Shown in pieces: positions 10,184 through 22,250 of a stretch of DNA of 64,000 bases (positions are counted from its first letter, which is position 1; each line of letters starts with the position of its first letter). The translations under genes and the position numbers were made by a program. Under the pieces are notes generated by a model. The model was given only the letters and a program-made list of their open reading frames with translations, searched no databases and was not told where the DNA came from. The stretch is from contig JAJEKV010000077.1 in the NCBI GenBank assembly GCA_021234155.1, positions 1,597,012 through 1,661,011 of the forward strand, read 5' to 3'. The DNA is from Isoetes taiwanensis. Taxonomy: Eukaryota > Streptophyta > Lycopodiopsida > Isoetales > Isoetaceae.

Positions 10184-11815
10184 TGTGACGCCCTCGCTAA
10201 ATATACTATACCGCCGTGCCGTACACTCATGAGGAAATCCCCCATCCCGGTCCCTTCGACCGCCGCAGGCCCTCCGCCTATCCCACACTCTGGGATCACC
10301 TCAGTGCGGGAAGGGGACACGAAGGTGTCTTGCGTGCCATTCTCCTATGGGCTCCTATCACAGCGGAAGCATAAACAACGTCAGAACTACCAATAACAAT
10401 ACATCATACTACCTCAAGGGTAGCCCATCACAAAGAAGATAAGTATATACCATAAAACATGAGAGCTCCTACCCATGGCTCCGACTCATCGAGGATGGCT
10501 CACTTAGGCCGGGCCTCAAGATAGAGCGACACAGAGTCATAACAATGGCGGGGCTGGCTATAGACAATGGCTAGGGTTGACCACTCCATCCGTCCCTCCT
10601 GTGCATACTTTGCATAATGAGCTAGATCGGGCTCACGGCATGACTCTAGCCTTCCTGGATCACGCAATCCCATGGCATCACCCATCGGGACTACTCGGTT
10701 TGCATCTCCCCTAGGTCCGTCGGCGGGAAGGGTTGCATCTCCCTTTCCGGGGTCTAGAGGTTCCACAGGCGGCTAGAGAATCGTGGCGACACCGCGATTC
10801 GTGCACCGACTTAACCCCCAAAACAGAGCCAAGCCGACGCACAACTCACGAGGGCGTGGCACACCATTGCCCCCAGGAGGTGTCAGACCTATGCCCGGCC
10901 CACACAAAGTGACCGGCCATAGGCCTAGCCCGCTATGGGATCCCCAATAGCCACGCTCAGCAGGGATCCTCCCTCCGTATTGCCTCTAGCCCCGTTGTGT
11001 AGTGCTGAGTCACATCATAGCCCCAATAGCCCGGTGGGCTCTTATGCACAGGCCGCATCTAATAGGAACTAAGGGGTCTAAACTAGGAGCATACTACATA
11101 TGGCTCTAGGTCTCTACCCCCCTTCCCAATACAAGAGGAGCAGACATGATGAACCAACATCACATAACATCATATCATGATAATCATCATAAGAACATCT
11201 TAACCTAATCATACATATCTAACTTACAGTTAGGGTTCCTTGATTAGGGTTCAAGATGTTGAATAAGGGTTCTAGAGTGGCTCTACTCTAGATACGAAAT
11301 ACTAACCCAACTGGAGTGCTAACTTCCAGATGAACTACCAAGAGCACTACTCCACATACCTGCTCCAGATGCACTCCCTCCCAATCCTGGCGTCTCCATG
11401 GTCTTGGTTGGTGAAGCTACACTTGCTCCAAGATCGAATCCACACTCCGGCTGTCTTGACTAGACTAGGCCACATCAAGCGATGCTCGAAACGGAGTTTG
11501 AAAAGCGTAGATGAGTCTCGGGGGTGCTAGGGTCGGGAAAGAGGTCTAGGGTTAGGGTTTGGGCTAATATAAGTTAGGGTCCACATGGGATGCCACGTGG
11601 CACCAATGGGGTGGGGCCGTGTGGCGGTTGCCCAATAGGATAAGGCCATGTGGAAATGGGCCTTATCCTAAGGTTATCTAAGTTAAGCATTTAACTTAGA
11701 TGTGCACCCATTGCCACTTCCTAAGGTATACAAGGCTACATGGGTAGACTTGTATAGTGATATTAGTGCGAGGAATATACATATTTATGGCGTATATTTT
11801 CCCCGGAACGTCACA
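10184..11815 (-). repeat. 5' LTR of the chromovirus, full length
   Basis: Bounded on the plus strand by tgtgacg (10184) and cgtcaca (11815), the expected inverted TG..CA ends, about 1632 bp. The segment 11188-11815 matches the truncated 3' LTR. The segment 10184-11100 is shared in layout with the LTR at 57762-59851: both contain 'gcggaagcataa' and 'tgtgcatactttgca'. The LTR would hold the promoter and polyadenylation signals; I did not assign them. Right-hand flank is 'accatgg'. Confidence 0.85.
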
Positions 11816-13088
11816 ACCATGGACATCATAAGAGCACAATTCAAACTGTCCTTTTCGATTTCTTTGCTTCAACTTCCTACTCAACTTCTTCCGCGGCATG
11901 TTGCCATCCGGCAACATCAAATTTAGTTGTTAACTTGGATAGCGACACGCCCTTTCTTTGAATTCGGGATCCGCACATCATCTAAAAAGGAAGCATTTTC
12001 AACTAGATCGAGTTCATCATCGTTTACCTCTTCATTGGTCCGTTCCTCGCTATGACCGGTTTGGTCTATCATCACAAATTGGTGATTTAGAGATGCAATG
12101 CTTTCAAGCTGCTTGCCCCTTTGCCTTTTATGTGCATGCTCCCCAACCACCTTAATAGTAACCTCGTAAACCTTAGCTCACCTGCCTTGGTGTGAAGGCC
12201 ACTTCCCTATCTCCAAGAAATACAAATTCTTTTACATCCTCTAGTAGCCCGTCCCCGCCTTATTTCGTTTTCATACATCCACATAAGTGCATTAGTGGGA
12301 GGCGATGACAAGGCCAAGGTCACCACAACTCCACACCCATCATTCACCTTGATGACTAATGTCTTCTCCATTTTGTCAACACTTTGCAGAAGAAGCATCA
12401 AATATTAGAGCATGTAAATCTATAGTATTAGAGATATGCATGCACAAAACTACTCTTTAGCACGACAAAGCATGGCTTGCAAAGTAGCTCACGATATGCA
12501 AATAAGTAAATCAACGAAATGCTCTCACCACAGCGAACAAAAATGCGGGCCATTAGCCCTACCATTGGTTCTCTTAGACTTCTTAAACAAGCACTAAAAC
12601 CATAGTTCTACCCCCTGGTTCTGCCCGCGGTTCTCCAAACCCGAATGCCAAAACACGACTAACTTTGTCATCGAAATCATTGCCTTCTTCATTGGAAACC
12701 TTATCTTGATATCCAGACCTAAAAACTTGTAGAAACGGCCGAAATGGAGGCACGGGAAGGTTGAGCCACAAAACAAAATTTATCTGTAGGTAATGGAGGT
12801 GGACTAAACAGATGAATCCTCAACAATGCCTTATGTGTTTGAGATAAAAGTACTTCTAATCCGTTCATAAGAAACTATAAAACAAGTTTTCTCGAGGCAA
12901 AAAAGCATGCAGGAAAAAAAATTAAAACATACCTCCGGAAATCCAAGGACCCTTAAACGTGTCTGCTCGGCAACCAGCAAAGCATCTAACCCCCTTGAAC
13001 GTATTTCTAAGTGCATACCCCTGTGGGAAAACCGCTCCTCAAACCGGTGGAAATCTGGCTGACTCAGGTGCCAAAGCGTGGGAGACAC
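11816..13088 (-). pseudogene. Unrecognised multi-exon gene relic cut by the LTR
   Basis: The minus strand shows consecutive frames with plausible splice sites. A first segment from ATG 13088 (MSPTLWHLSQPDFHRF...LGFPE) ends at a GTATGT donor near 12933. A second follows an AG near 12782 (LPVPPFRPFLQVF...). Further segments are 12401-12207 (MEKTLVIKVNDGCG, then VVVTLALSSPPTNAL) and 12150-11923, with an acidic run and SKKGRVAIQVNN. A basic stretch (PRKKLSRKLKQRNRKGQ, 11920-11850) runs straight into the LTR boundary. I do not recognise a family. It is divergent from the ZFWD gene with about 1.3 kb between starts. It could be a host gene disrupted by the retrotransposon, or another decayed element. 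Confidence 0.35.
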
Positions 13089-14391
13089 CTTAAGTATACG
13101 TACTTCAAAAACTCAAAAAAACCCCTTCACCGCCCATGCACATGTTTTGTACGGAAAAAAGAGGTGAACCCCCCGGGGACTATCGTCCTCTCTATAGTAC
13201 CCTCCACGTGTCGCGCCTAAATTCAGCCTCAAGCAAAAAAAATAAGTTCAAAAGAGTATTAGTATCAAACAAAAAATGATACTGCATTATATATATTGGA
13301 TAAGAGTTGATATGAATGAACACAAGATTCCATAAATTTCAATAATAATTTAACTAAGTTTGTTAATTATCCTTAATGGAAATTTTTCATTTTGTTTGCT
13401 CCCACAAAAGAACAGAGCCCACAGCTTTTGGGTATCAGCAAATTTCTGCCATGGCCAGGTTTTGCAACAACACCTTTGTTGGATAACAAAAGCAGGATCG
13501 GGGCCCAATTGACAATCGAGTCCTTCTCGTTCTATTCACAATTTGTGGGCATCAGAAACAACAGAGCCCAATACCTCTCTTCGCACTCAGAAGCTCTGAG
13601 TATCAGCAAATCTATGCCATGGCCGGATTCACCAACAACAGGCTAACAAACATAACAAAAAGGGCACACAGGCCCAATTCCTTCCCTCCCTTGCATGCCC
13701 CAGAAATCATACTGCTATTAGAAACTCTCTATCATGAAAGGGCGCAACACGAAGTCATACCAGAACAGATGGTAGTAGATCATAACGTCCATTGCCAGAA
13801 CCTCTGCTTCGACACACCCAAACTCCTTGCAAACTCCCAAACTCCATGCAAAAACACACCCAAACTCCTTGCAAAAAGAAATAATGGCAAAGAATAAGAC
13901 TTGCTTCTCCTCAGGCCTACCTCAGAAGGCCCGCCCCTGCTCTGCCAAAATTAGGAAGCATCATCCTATCTTATCCATGGCCTAACAAATCGGGTCCTTT
14001 CCTTCACAACCACCTCCTTCTAAATTCGCACCATGCGAACACAAATCGAAATGAACAGCCACTGCAAATAATCAAACGAAGGCCATTGCTCTTTTTTTTC
14101 CGCCAGCAAGCAGCTCGAACCCGTTCAAAAAATACCCTAGACATACTATTTCAGATACATACAGCCCCGAAATCTAGGCAAAACCATGCGTGAAATAGTC
14201 CCAAAATACCAAACGAAATAATTGGAAGCTTATTAGCCCCAAAATATATCAAAAGGTTACACGAGGGGGAATTTGAATTCTAAGGTTATTTAGATTTTAG
14301 GGTTCGGGCTAAACTAGGCCTTCCGACGGAGCTCGGCCGGAGGGCATGGATCCTATCTTCACGCCAGACTTTTTATGGCCGCTAAAAATTC
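13089..14391. other. Divergent intergenic region upstream of the ZFWD gene
   Basis: No convincing gene. Positions about 13405-13480 and 13555-13640 are an imperfect direct repeat sharing 'aacagagccca', 'gtatcagcaaat' and 'gccatggcc'. A short repeat of 'ccaaactccttgcaaa' lies at 13815-13880. The final 120 bp probably contain the ZFWD promoter and 5' UTR; no clear TATA box was found. Confidence 0.45.
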
Positions 14392-14436
14392 TTGCTCAGG
14401 TTTGGCGATTTTATCAAAATAGTGTTTGAATTAAAT

Positions 14437-17400
14437 ATGGCAGGCATGGAGGTCGATGATGGTCCTAGAGTTGGTGGAAAACGGCAGCCTTTGAACTATT
14501 ACAAAATTCCTCAAATCTGTAAGTACTGGAAAGAGGGCAGATGCATAAAGGGGGAAGCTTGTCAATGGCAGCATAGTTTAGTGCCTGGAGTATCAGATCG
14601 TGTTGAAAATGGGGGCAAGAGACCTAATTTTAATGCCATTCAAGATAGGGGTGTTTTTGGTGGTTCCATTTCCTCCAGTGGAGATGCTGGTGATGGTAGA
14701 CGTCGATGGGGTAAGCCCAGGATCAAAAGAGGCCCTGGCCGAGGTTCAGGGAATCGTTTTAAACAAAAACCTTGCTCATTTTTTTTAAGAGGCGAATGTA
14801 AGCATGGGAATGAATGCCACTACTTGCATTCGCATACTACAGTTGTGGATATGGAGCTCATGACCCATCTGGCAGGGCATGGCAAGGTATGCCACTTCAA
14901 CTTACAACAGGAAAGCAAATGAAATGGTGTGAGTAAAGCTTGTTTTCGTTTGCTGCAGGCAGTGAAAGGAATTGCCCTACAACAGAACTCATCTTCCTTG
15001 TACACTGGAGGGCAAGATCGGACTGTAAGAGTCTGGGATTGCACATCTGGCCAGGTTATTGGATCATCTTTCTATATTATTAAGAGGATAGTTATTTATA
15101 ATGCATTAAATCATGCAGTTGATTGAATGGCATAAATATTTCCATAAAATTGTTATAAAGTACGTTTTGCTCCAGGACAGATAGCTTTAACCGTGGAATC
15201 TGGTTGAACCCTTTCGCTGTATTGGTAATGCGACCTTGCTCATCATGTGTGATAGGCAATTACTACATGGTGATAAGTTTTCACCTATAACAGCGGAGGG
15301 CTTCACTTCTTCTAATTTCTGAGATCATCAAGATGTTCAGAATCATGCTATGCCAACCACTCTCTAACTAGACCTTGCAAGTGTTGAGCTTATTGTGATT
15401 TAGCATCCTTGGCCAATCAGAGATCCGAAATCTTCTAGGCATCATATATAAAGCTCAGCATAGAAGAATGAACTTAAAACACATATGTAAGAGAATAGAC
15501 ATGAAACTGAGTCAACACAACTTATGGGAAGAAGCTGTACCAAATGAATCAAATTGTAATTCTTATAATCATTTATTAAAATGGCAATTCACCTTGGTTC
15601 GTTATCTTTGGAGTGTCTGATAGTTTGAGATTTTTCTGATTAACAGAAGCACCATTTAATGCATTTACAATGAGATGAGAACTAATGGCTAGGAATTTAT
15701 GTTTTACCACTACCCTTTTGCAATGATGGTGAATTAATTATTAACCCATCAGGTTATTTCAGTGTACATCAGTAGTTAATATGGATGGAGAAGTTGGGGC
15801 CTTAATAATAGAGTCAGGTTGGCTGTTCGTTGGCCTACCAAATGAAGTGAAGGTGGAGTTAAACCTTTCCTTCACCAGATAGTTGTCATGTTCTTGAAAG
15901 GCATTTCTGATATTTTCTAACATACAGGCATGGAATATGACAGCTTCTGCTCAGCAAAGCCTTGCTGGACCTAAGGGACAAGTTTATGCCCTTGCAGTAC
16001 ATGGGGACTCACTATTTGCTGGATGTAATGTAAGGCTTTCTTTGTTTCGACCTAATTGCAGGTTTCATAGCATGCTTTTCTGAAATTGCAATTTGCGCAA
16101 ACTGGTCATTTGGCACTTTGTATTAAGACTAGTCTATATATATTGTTAAAGGATGGAAATATTCTGGCATGGAGGTTCAGTGTGGCTGCTAGTGCTTTCG
16201 AACCTGCTTATGTTTTAGGTGGTCATACAGGGCCAGTTGTTACTTTACAACCTGGAGGGGAACGATTATTTTCTGGTTCAATGGACAAGACAATACGGGT
16301 AATATTGTGGTACCTTCGCATCACTGGCAAAGCATAGTGTGTATAAATTGCAACTTAAATAACTACTTTGGCATGTTGATGGTGATGAGCCTGGAGATGT
16401 TGTTGCCTTAATTGATAGCTAATACATGGAACAAAGTAGTTTTTTGTTCAACAGGCGTTAGGCTCTCAATGCTGATAAGAATCAGAACAACAAGATTTAG
16501 AAATTCTTTTGTTATGCTGTGGTTGAATGGTCATGTTTATTGGGCATATGATAGTTGCTCCATCATATTATGCTTTCTATTTTGTATTTTTCATAACCTA
16601 AACAGTTTTGCAGGTTTGGGACCTTAATGCCAAGCAATGCTTGCACGTTCTTCAAGGGCACTCAAATGTTATCATGGGCCTCCTTTGTTGGGAACAGTTT
16701 CTGTTCTCTTGCTCGTTGGATGGATATATAAAGGTAACATGTTTATGGATATTGCAGGGCCAGTCAGACTTTAATAATTTGTGCTATTTTGGAATTGCTT
16801 ATTAGGTATGGGGGCCATCTCCTACTGTAGGCTTTGAGATCATTTACACGTACCCTGAAGACTCTGAAGAAGGCGATGTACTTGATGTAAGGGTACTCTT
16901 TTCATGACATTTTGTTCTATAATAGATTTATTACTACTATATGAAATGCAGTAGAGGGTAATTGGGATATATGTGTTGCCAATTTCGAAGGGAATTTTGA
17001 ACTTGCAGTTTATAAGCATCATCATGACAACTCCAATGCTCTAGGCTCATGAGTATGATAAATTATTCTGCTTGCAACAGCAGTCTAGTTGAGAGAATCT
17101 TAAGTCTTCATTTTTTTCGAGCCTGTACTGCATGGTGCCAGCATGCCAATGATGTTCATACGGTGCATGCTATGGAGTAAATAGTGCTGGAACAGTGGTA
17201 GATGTTTCTATAGACTAAGGAGAGTTATGGTGCATTGCTGTCAGTGTTTAAATGCAGAGGCCACGATATTTGTGCAGAAAAATTTACCGAATGTTTTCTG
17301 AATGCCTGAAATTTCGAGTCTGGCAGGGCGCTCTGGCTTTGTGCGGGACCACTGATGCTCAGGGGAAGCCAGTTCTTTTATGTTCCTTCAATGACAATAC

Positions 17401-17615
17401 AGTCCGGTTGTTTGATTTGCCAAAGTACGTCATTGTGATTCAAGAATTTTTTGTGAATTTAATTTACTCATGCTATCTGATAAATTTGTTACAGCTTCAA
17501 TGAAAGAGGGGCACTTTACAGCACGGATGAAATACGGTCTTTGCAGACTGGCCCAGCAGGTCTTATTTTTTCTGGTGATAGTTGTGGGAATGTGAAGGTT
17601 TGGCGTTGGTCATAG
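14437..17615 (+). CDS. ZFWD protein: two CCCH zinc fingers plus WD40 repeats
   Basis: Nine-exon model, every intron GT-AG: 14437-14886, 14959-15054, 15763-15852, 15928-16029, 16152-16298, 16614-16733, 16806-16886, 17327-17424, 17495-17615. It totals 1305 bp, encodes 434 aa, and has one frame with no internal stop. Zinc fingers of the CX7CX5CX3H type lie at residues 28-46 and 113-131. From about residue 150, WD40 repeats follow, with landmarks GGQDRTVRVWD, GSMDKTIRVWDL, SCSLDGYIKVW, NDNTVRLFDLP and the C-terminal GNVKVWRWS. Domain order and length match plant ZFWD proteins (Arabidopsis ZFWD1 type), putative RNA-binding regulators whose precise role is poorly known. An in-frame ATG at 14392 would add 15 residues; I chose 14437 because its product starts with the short acidic MAGMEVDD leader. 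The exon 5 acceptor is AAAG rather than CAG. Confidence 0.95.
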
Positions 17616-20287
17616 TGCACATTCAACATTCTGTCATGTAATATTAATTTGTAAAGTAAGAGACTACTCTGGTCTTGTCTTGTGTAATAAGGTGGGGTGC
17701 TCTCTCTAATATTATATTTTTTATAGGAAGCATCATTTTCTATATGGAAGTCTGCCGTTTCTGGAATGGTGGTTGGAAGCCGTTATTCATTTCGATTTTG
17801 ATGGTTTTTTATTCCGCGTTGATATATCAGTATTCAAGCTGGGTTAATTATCAAGAATAATTGATCATCGTAGCAGGTAGTTCTAGAAGACAGTAATGTA
17901 GGTTTGGTTAGACATCTCTCCGAAGTTGGGATTACTGTGTGTCTAATTATTGCACTCTACTTTATTGAACATGAAGTTTAAAAAGTTTACAACAGAACTG
18001 CAAAGCTGATTTCCCATTGAACTACTAAGTTTTGTGTTGCAGAGGTCAGACCAACAGAATTAAGATCCAAAATCAGAATATGATCAAAATCTAAAATTTC
18101 ATTCATTGCTTCATAAAATTGCTCCAAAGAAAGTACTAACATAGTGGGAACGCGAAGAAGTATGTTTTGCATAGTGGTTTTTTCTATATATATAGACATG
18201 TATATTGTTATACAAGAATTTAGCGCTGATGGAACCAGCGCCCTATGCACCCCTGGGAGTACTCCTGGGAGTAGAATCCAAATGATATTCTTGGTGCAAG
18301 GCACCGGCGTCTGGCCTGCAAACGTAAATTAACATGGAGAGCATGAGCACGGGCAATGAGGGAAGATAGTAACGTGGATGACCACGCATGCGAGGGAGAT
18401 GGAATTGCTTTGGAAGTATTGCCTATGGAACAGGAACTGAATGAGTGTATCGTCCATGCATCAACAAGTGTGGATGTTGTGAGTTTGTTGACATGTGACA
18501 TTGTGAATGATGACTGTGCTAAGGGTACCAGTACGTGTAACTATGCATAACACTCCTTTGAACCTTCCTCAAACTCCAGATGTTGTACCACAAAATCCGT
18601 CTTACCAAACATCTAAAAGATTGGAGACTATATTGGAGAAAACCAGTTGTACCACAAAATCCGTCTTACCAAACATCTAAAAGATTGGAGACTATATTGG
18701 AGAAAACCATGGCCAAGGCTAGAGCATTGGCAAGAGAATTTGAGAATGTTAGTTTAACGCCCAGAACCACAACAATTTCATCCTGTTTGATAGACCACGG
18801 TGGGAATGTGTTTGATAGATTCTATCTATGCATCAATATAAGATAATGCTTTCCAAGATGTATTTAGGGTTATGAAATGTTGTATGGTTGAATTAATAAC
18901 CTAAGAATGAGGAAGGGGCCCTCGTCTGTCATAATAGGACATAACATCCTCGTTCCGGGGTGTTATCCCTCTCTATCTTAGCTTAGCCAGTATGTTCATA
19001 TTAATTGCATGTAAAAACACATGTATCTAAGTATGGTCATTAAAAATGTAGTTTCGGGTTTCCATTTTCTTTATATCTCAAAATAACGTCTTTAAGTCTG
19101 ATAGCTAATGCCACCTAGCATTGGGTTGGAAAATAGTTTTTGGGGATCAATTTCTCCACTCATAATTGACGAATAACCGGTTCAAACACCACTATGTCAA
19201 CATGGCTTAGTGTAGATTTGAGCAAATTGATGCAAGATTTCACCTTAATATCAAACCTGAGTTGTGTAACCTATTTTGGTCTCCTTTTAAATTCGGACCA
19301 GGTCTTGACACAGGTCTTTCTAAAAAATTTAAACTTGTTCCTGGATTAAATTTAAAGCCTTCTTTCCGCAACAGTGAAAGCTGCCTGATTGCACTAATTG
19401 GAGGCTTCAAAATGTTCTCCTCAAATCCCTGGCTGGACAGCAGTGTAGAAAGTGCATTTCATTGACTACATGTTAAAGCTGAAACGCGGTTATGGTAGAG
19501 CAGATGTATTCTTAAATGTCACAATGCATAAAGGAAGTGTCTTCAGTTCAAACAATGTGAGGTTAAGCCTCTCAATTTTCTCATATGTTCTTTGTGCAAA
19601 AATGAAACATCTGTGATCATGTATTAGGTAATTTTAGGTTGTTGGGGGAGGGGGGGGCTCTGCCAACTGAGGCAGTGCACGAGCAGTGGAGCCACAGAGA
19701 AGTTTTAAGGGCATAAACCCTACTAACCTAAAATTACCAAACGTAATGACCAGGACCTTGGATTACGTATGCTGACGTGTCCATTTTCTCTCTCTTGTTT
19801 TCTTCTTTCACGTGGATAGTTCTGAAGACATAGAAGATAGTTTGGAGTAAATCGATTGGCCAGCAACATTTTTATTTAATTAGGTTCGGAATCTTCATCC
19901 TAATCATCCTAATCAGATCTGTCTTATGCACGTTCATTATATTTAGACTTGGAATTGTTATTTGGCTTTTATGCTTTGTCAGATCTATTTATTTGGTCCT
20001 GTATATTAAAATCCTCTATGATCTTCTTTCTTTAAACGTTTGAGCAAGTCTAGAATATCTGAACAGGTCTAGAATGTCAAAAATTTGGTCATGTATGTTA
20101 ACTATGATCTTCTTTCTTTAAATATCTGAGCAGGCCTAGAATGTTTGAGTAGATTTAGGATATCTGAGCAGGTCTAGAATTTACAAGAATGTCCTCGTCA
20201 TTACGTATTAAAATGTCCTAGTCATTATGTATTAGGTAGTAAATTTACTAGAATTGACTAGAATGTCTAGAATGTCATGGTATTAGC
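17616..20287. other. 3' flank of the ZFWD gene and intergenic DNA
   Basis: The ZFWD 3' UTR presumably lies within the first few hundred bases. Around 18356-18840 there are short open frames in plus (64 and 88 aa) interrupted by a tandem duplication. They may be remains of a gene or element, but I recognise no domain. The rest, to 20287, holds no feature I can support. Confidence 0.4.
18582..18709. repeat. Perfect 64-bp tandem duplication
   Basis: 18582-18645 is repeated without mismatch at 18646-18709; the unit begins gttgtaccacaaaatcc and ends ggagaaaacca. The unit length is not a multiple of three, so it shifts any frame crossing it. Perfect identity suggests a recent event. Confidence 0.95.
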
Positions 20288-20640
20288 ATGGGACGAATGA
20301 CATCTCCGTGTCCTTCACCCGGACACATGGCCATCACAAGTGGTCTGAGTCAGACGGAGGGCCTTTCCATGGTGATGGAGTCACCATGGGAGGGGGATTT
20401 CCCGTATTTATATGATGGGAGCATCGTATGGATTTGGGGAGCGTCACAGTGGTATCAGAGCATCATTTTGGTAGACCAAATCATTGCACTGGCCATAGTC
20501 TAACTCATTAGGTTGGGAAGACTGCGTCTTAGGTTAAACTATCCCAACTCTATAGTTAGTATGTGGATTGACCTAGTTGGGTAGGAAGGTGTAAGCTAGT
20601 AGGGTAAGTGTGTTAAGTTGGGGAGAAAAGAGGTATCTTG
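20288..20640 (+). mobile_element. LTR 3' end plus primer-binding site and leader, relic
   Basis: The plus strand has an LTR terminus gcgtcaca ending at 20448, then a perfect TGGTATCAGAGC at 20450-20461, the canonical tRNA-iMet primer site, then a leader with 'ttggtagacc'. The preceding 150 bp match, in order, the reverse complement of 10184-10340 ('cggagggcct', 'gggatttcc', 'gcgtcaca'). It is therefore a diverged relative of the chromovirus in the opposite orientation. The LTR start and any gag-pol are missing. A 71-aa frame crossing it is not a gene. Confidence 0.75.
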
Positions 20641-20809
20641 TTTTCAAGGGCCATAACTTTCTGTAGGTAACTCAGATGGACGAGATTTTTGCACCAATGC
20701 GTCGGGCATGGTCCAATTACCCTAGGGACATCAGCACTCAGCATCAAAATGGCAACATCAGGGGCCAAGAGCTTAGAGTGTGCCGCTGTCATTTTGGAGT
20801 CTTAGAATT

Positions 20810-20960
20810 CAAAAAGAAACTGTATTTTCCTAGCGGCGCATCCGTATAAAAATGCATATTTCCGCTGTATAAAAATTTTGTCAACCAAAATTTGAACTCG
20901 TGACCTCCCAACTAAAGACAGGCGCTTGCCACCACGCCAAGCTTGCTTGAATATAATGTA
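20810..20960 (-). mobile_element. tRNA-derived SINE-like element
   Basis: The minus strand has an RNA polymerase III box A-like TGGCGTGGTGG (20929-20939) followed about 35 bp later by a box B-like AGTTCAAATTTTGG (20885-20898) in the usual order and spacing. Between them is GCAAGCGCCTGTCTTTAG, typical of tRNA-headed plant SINEs. End points and target-site duplications could not be fixed, so the limits are approximate. Confidence 0.55.
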
Positions 20961-21435
20961 GATGTTTTCATATTTCTTATACATACTTAATACTTTGTTT
21001 TCTCTACATAACAACTTCTTATATAAAAGTGTATTATGGGCCTTACCAACACAGTAAGCCTCCTATCAATGGACATAATAGTCCTGTTTCTATTCCTCTA
21101 GTAAGACTTATGTCTAGTAATCACCCTTCTCTAAACCAATGCCGTGGTGGCAACAACTCCGCCGGACTTGTGCAACCATGGTGAGATAGGAATAATCTAA
21201 AGGTTCTTGCTACTTCTAAGTTGGATTCTAATCCACTATCACCTTGGATATTCTTAGGGCCACGATAATAATGTCCAGTTATCGACATTCCTAGACCTAT
21301 AGCTTTAAATATCTTTTTTTCCTTTGGTAGATGCATTGATAACAAAATTTCTTCGGGCCTTGCCATAATTTAATCTATACTACATTCATATGCTTTATAT
21401 TAGGCCTTATTCAACGTTATATATCAAGGGTTAAG
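20961..21435. other. Left flank of the tandem duplication
   Basis: Unique in the window; not repeated before unit B. It contains an 81-aa minus-strand frame at 21366-21121 (MARPEEILLSMHLPKEKK...) that I do not recognise. This may be the ancestral continuation of the duplicated locus. Confidence 0.35.
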
Positions 21436-21449
21436 TAACCTTTTATAGA

Positions 21450-22250
21450 CATAACTATAATTAACGTTGTTTCTCCTTAGTGTATAAGTCTTGACTCATC
21501 TCATTTTCCAGAGAAAGGATCTCTCTTGGCCCAACCGGCTAGGGACTGCCATGCAGCACCCCTCTAAACCATGGGTAGCTTTAATCCTACCACCCTTCAC
21601 TACTTCTCAATGTTCGTGTTCCTTCCATGGGTCACTTCCCCAGATCGCGATACATACTCTGTAATACATAGTGATTGCTTGTGTTGAAACCTCTACAGCG
21701 ATGTCAATACTTTACTCTAATTTATCTAGAGTACGAGCTTTAGTATTATTTTGTGCCAAACTTCACTGCCTATATGGCAGTGATTAATTCTCTCTGTCAC
21801 ATGCCTGTCAAATTTACAATGGCCTATCCTCTTTTGGAGTTGTTCTACCGTAACAGTCTAATGGTATCCAACCATTGTTGCATAGTCATCTCCTTCTAGG
21901 GTATCTAGATATAGTTGGGGCAAAGTGTTTCAAACCATTAATTTAGTGCCTAAAAGGCATTAAGTTCCACAAATGAACTTACATATTCCAAGGGATTATG
22001 TGAATATCCCAAACAACAGTACCACTCAAAGACCTCTCAAGAGAGGCCTCTTCTATTAAAAAGATTCTTGGTGAATTCAATCCACCATGTTGTCCTAGGA
22101 AAATGAAAGTCTTCTTCCCTAAGCCATGCACCAAATGTTTAAAGAGTTTTTCAGCTCTTGCTGCCTTTCAAGGCGGAAGTCTATCTTTGCATATTAGCAA
22201 AGACCACCCTTCATGTTAGATAATAACCTTCCCATCTAGGTTGCTAAGTA
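21450..22250 (-). pseudogene. M4, unit A: unrecognised decayed coding stretch
   Basis: The minus strand has short frames that are also visible in unit B, such as KGGRIKATHGL and GYSHNPLEYVSSFVELN, broken by indels. Agreement of the peptides between units supports past coding. It may be the C-terminal part of M1, further downstream on the same strand, or a separate gene. No domain recognised. Confidence 0.3.

Larger units (their letters stand above)
910..11815 (-). mobile_element. Ty3/gypsy chromovirus LTR retrotransposon, decayed
   Basis: A near-complete element read on the minus strand. In order: 5' LTR (11815 down to 10184), primer-binding site, long leader, pre-gag and gag region (9.6-5.9 kb), protease, reverse transcriptase, RNase H, integrase, chromodomain (to 2380), 3' noncoding region with degenerate repeats, polypurine tract, and a 3' LTR whose far end is lost. 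The protease-RT-RNaseH-integrase order defines Ty3/gypsy, and the C-terminal chromodomain places it among chromoviruses, which are known to be targeted to histone-marked chromatin. The coding region carries frameshifts and in-frame stops throughout, so the copy is not autonomous as assembled. No target-site duplication can be checked because the left end is truncated. Confidence 0.93.

Noticed and set aside
20288-20503. 71-aa plus-strand frame as a gene
   Set aside because: It reads across an LTR end and primer-binding site.
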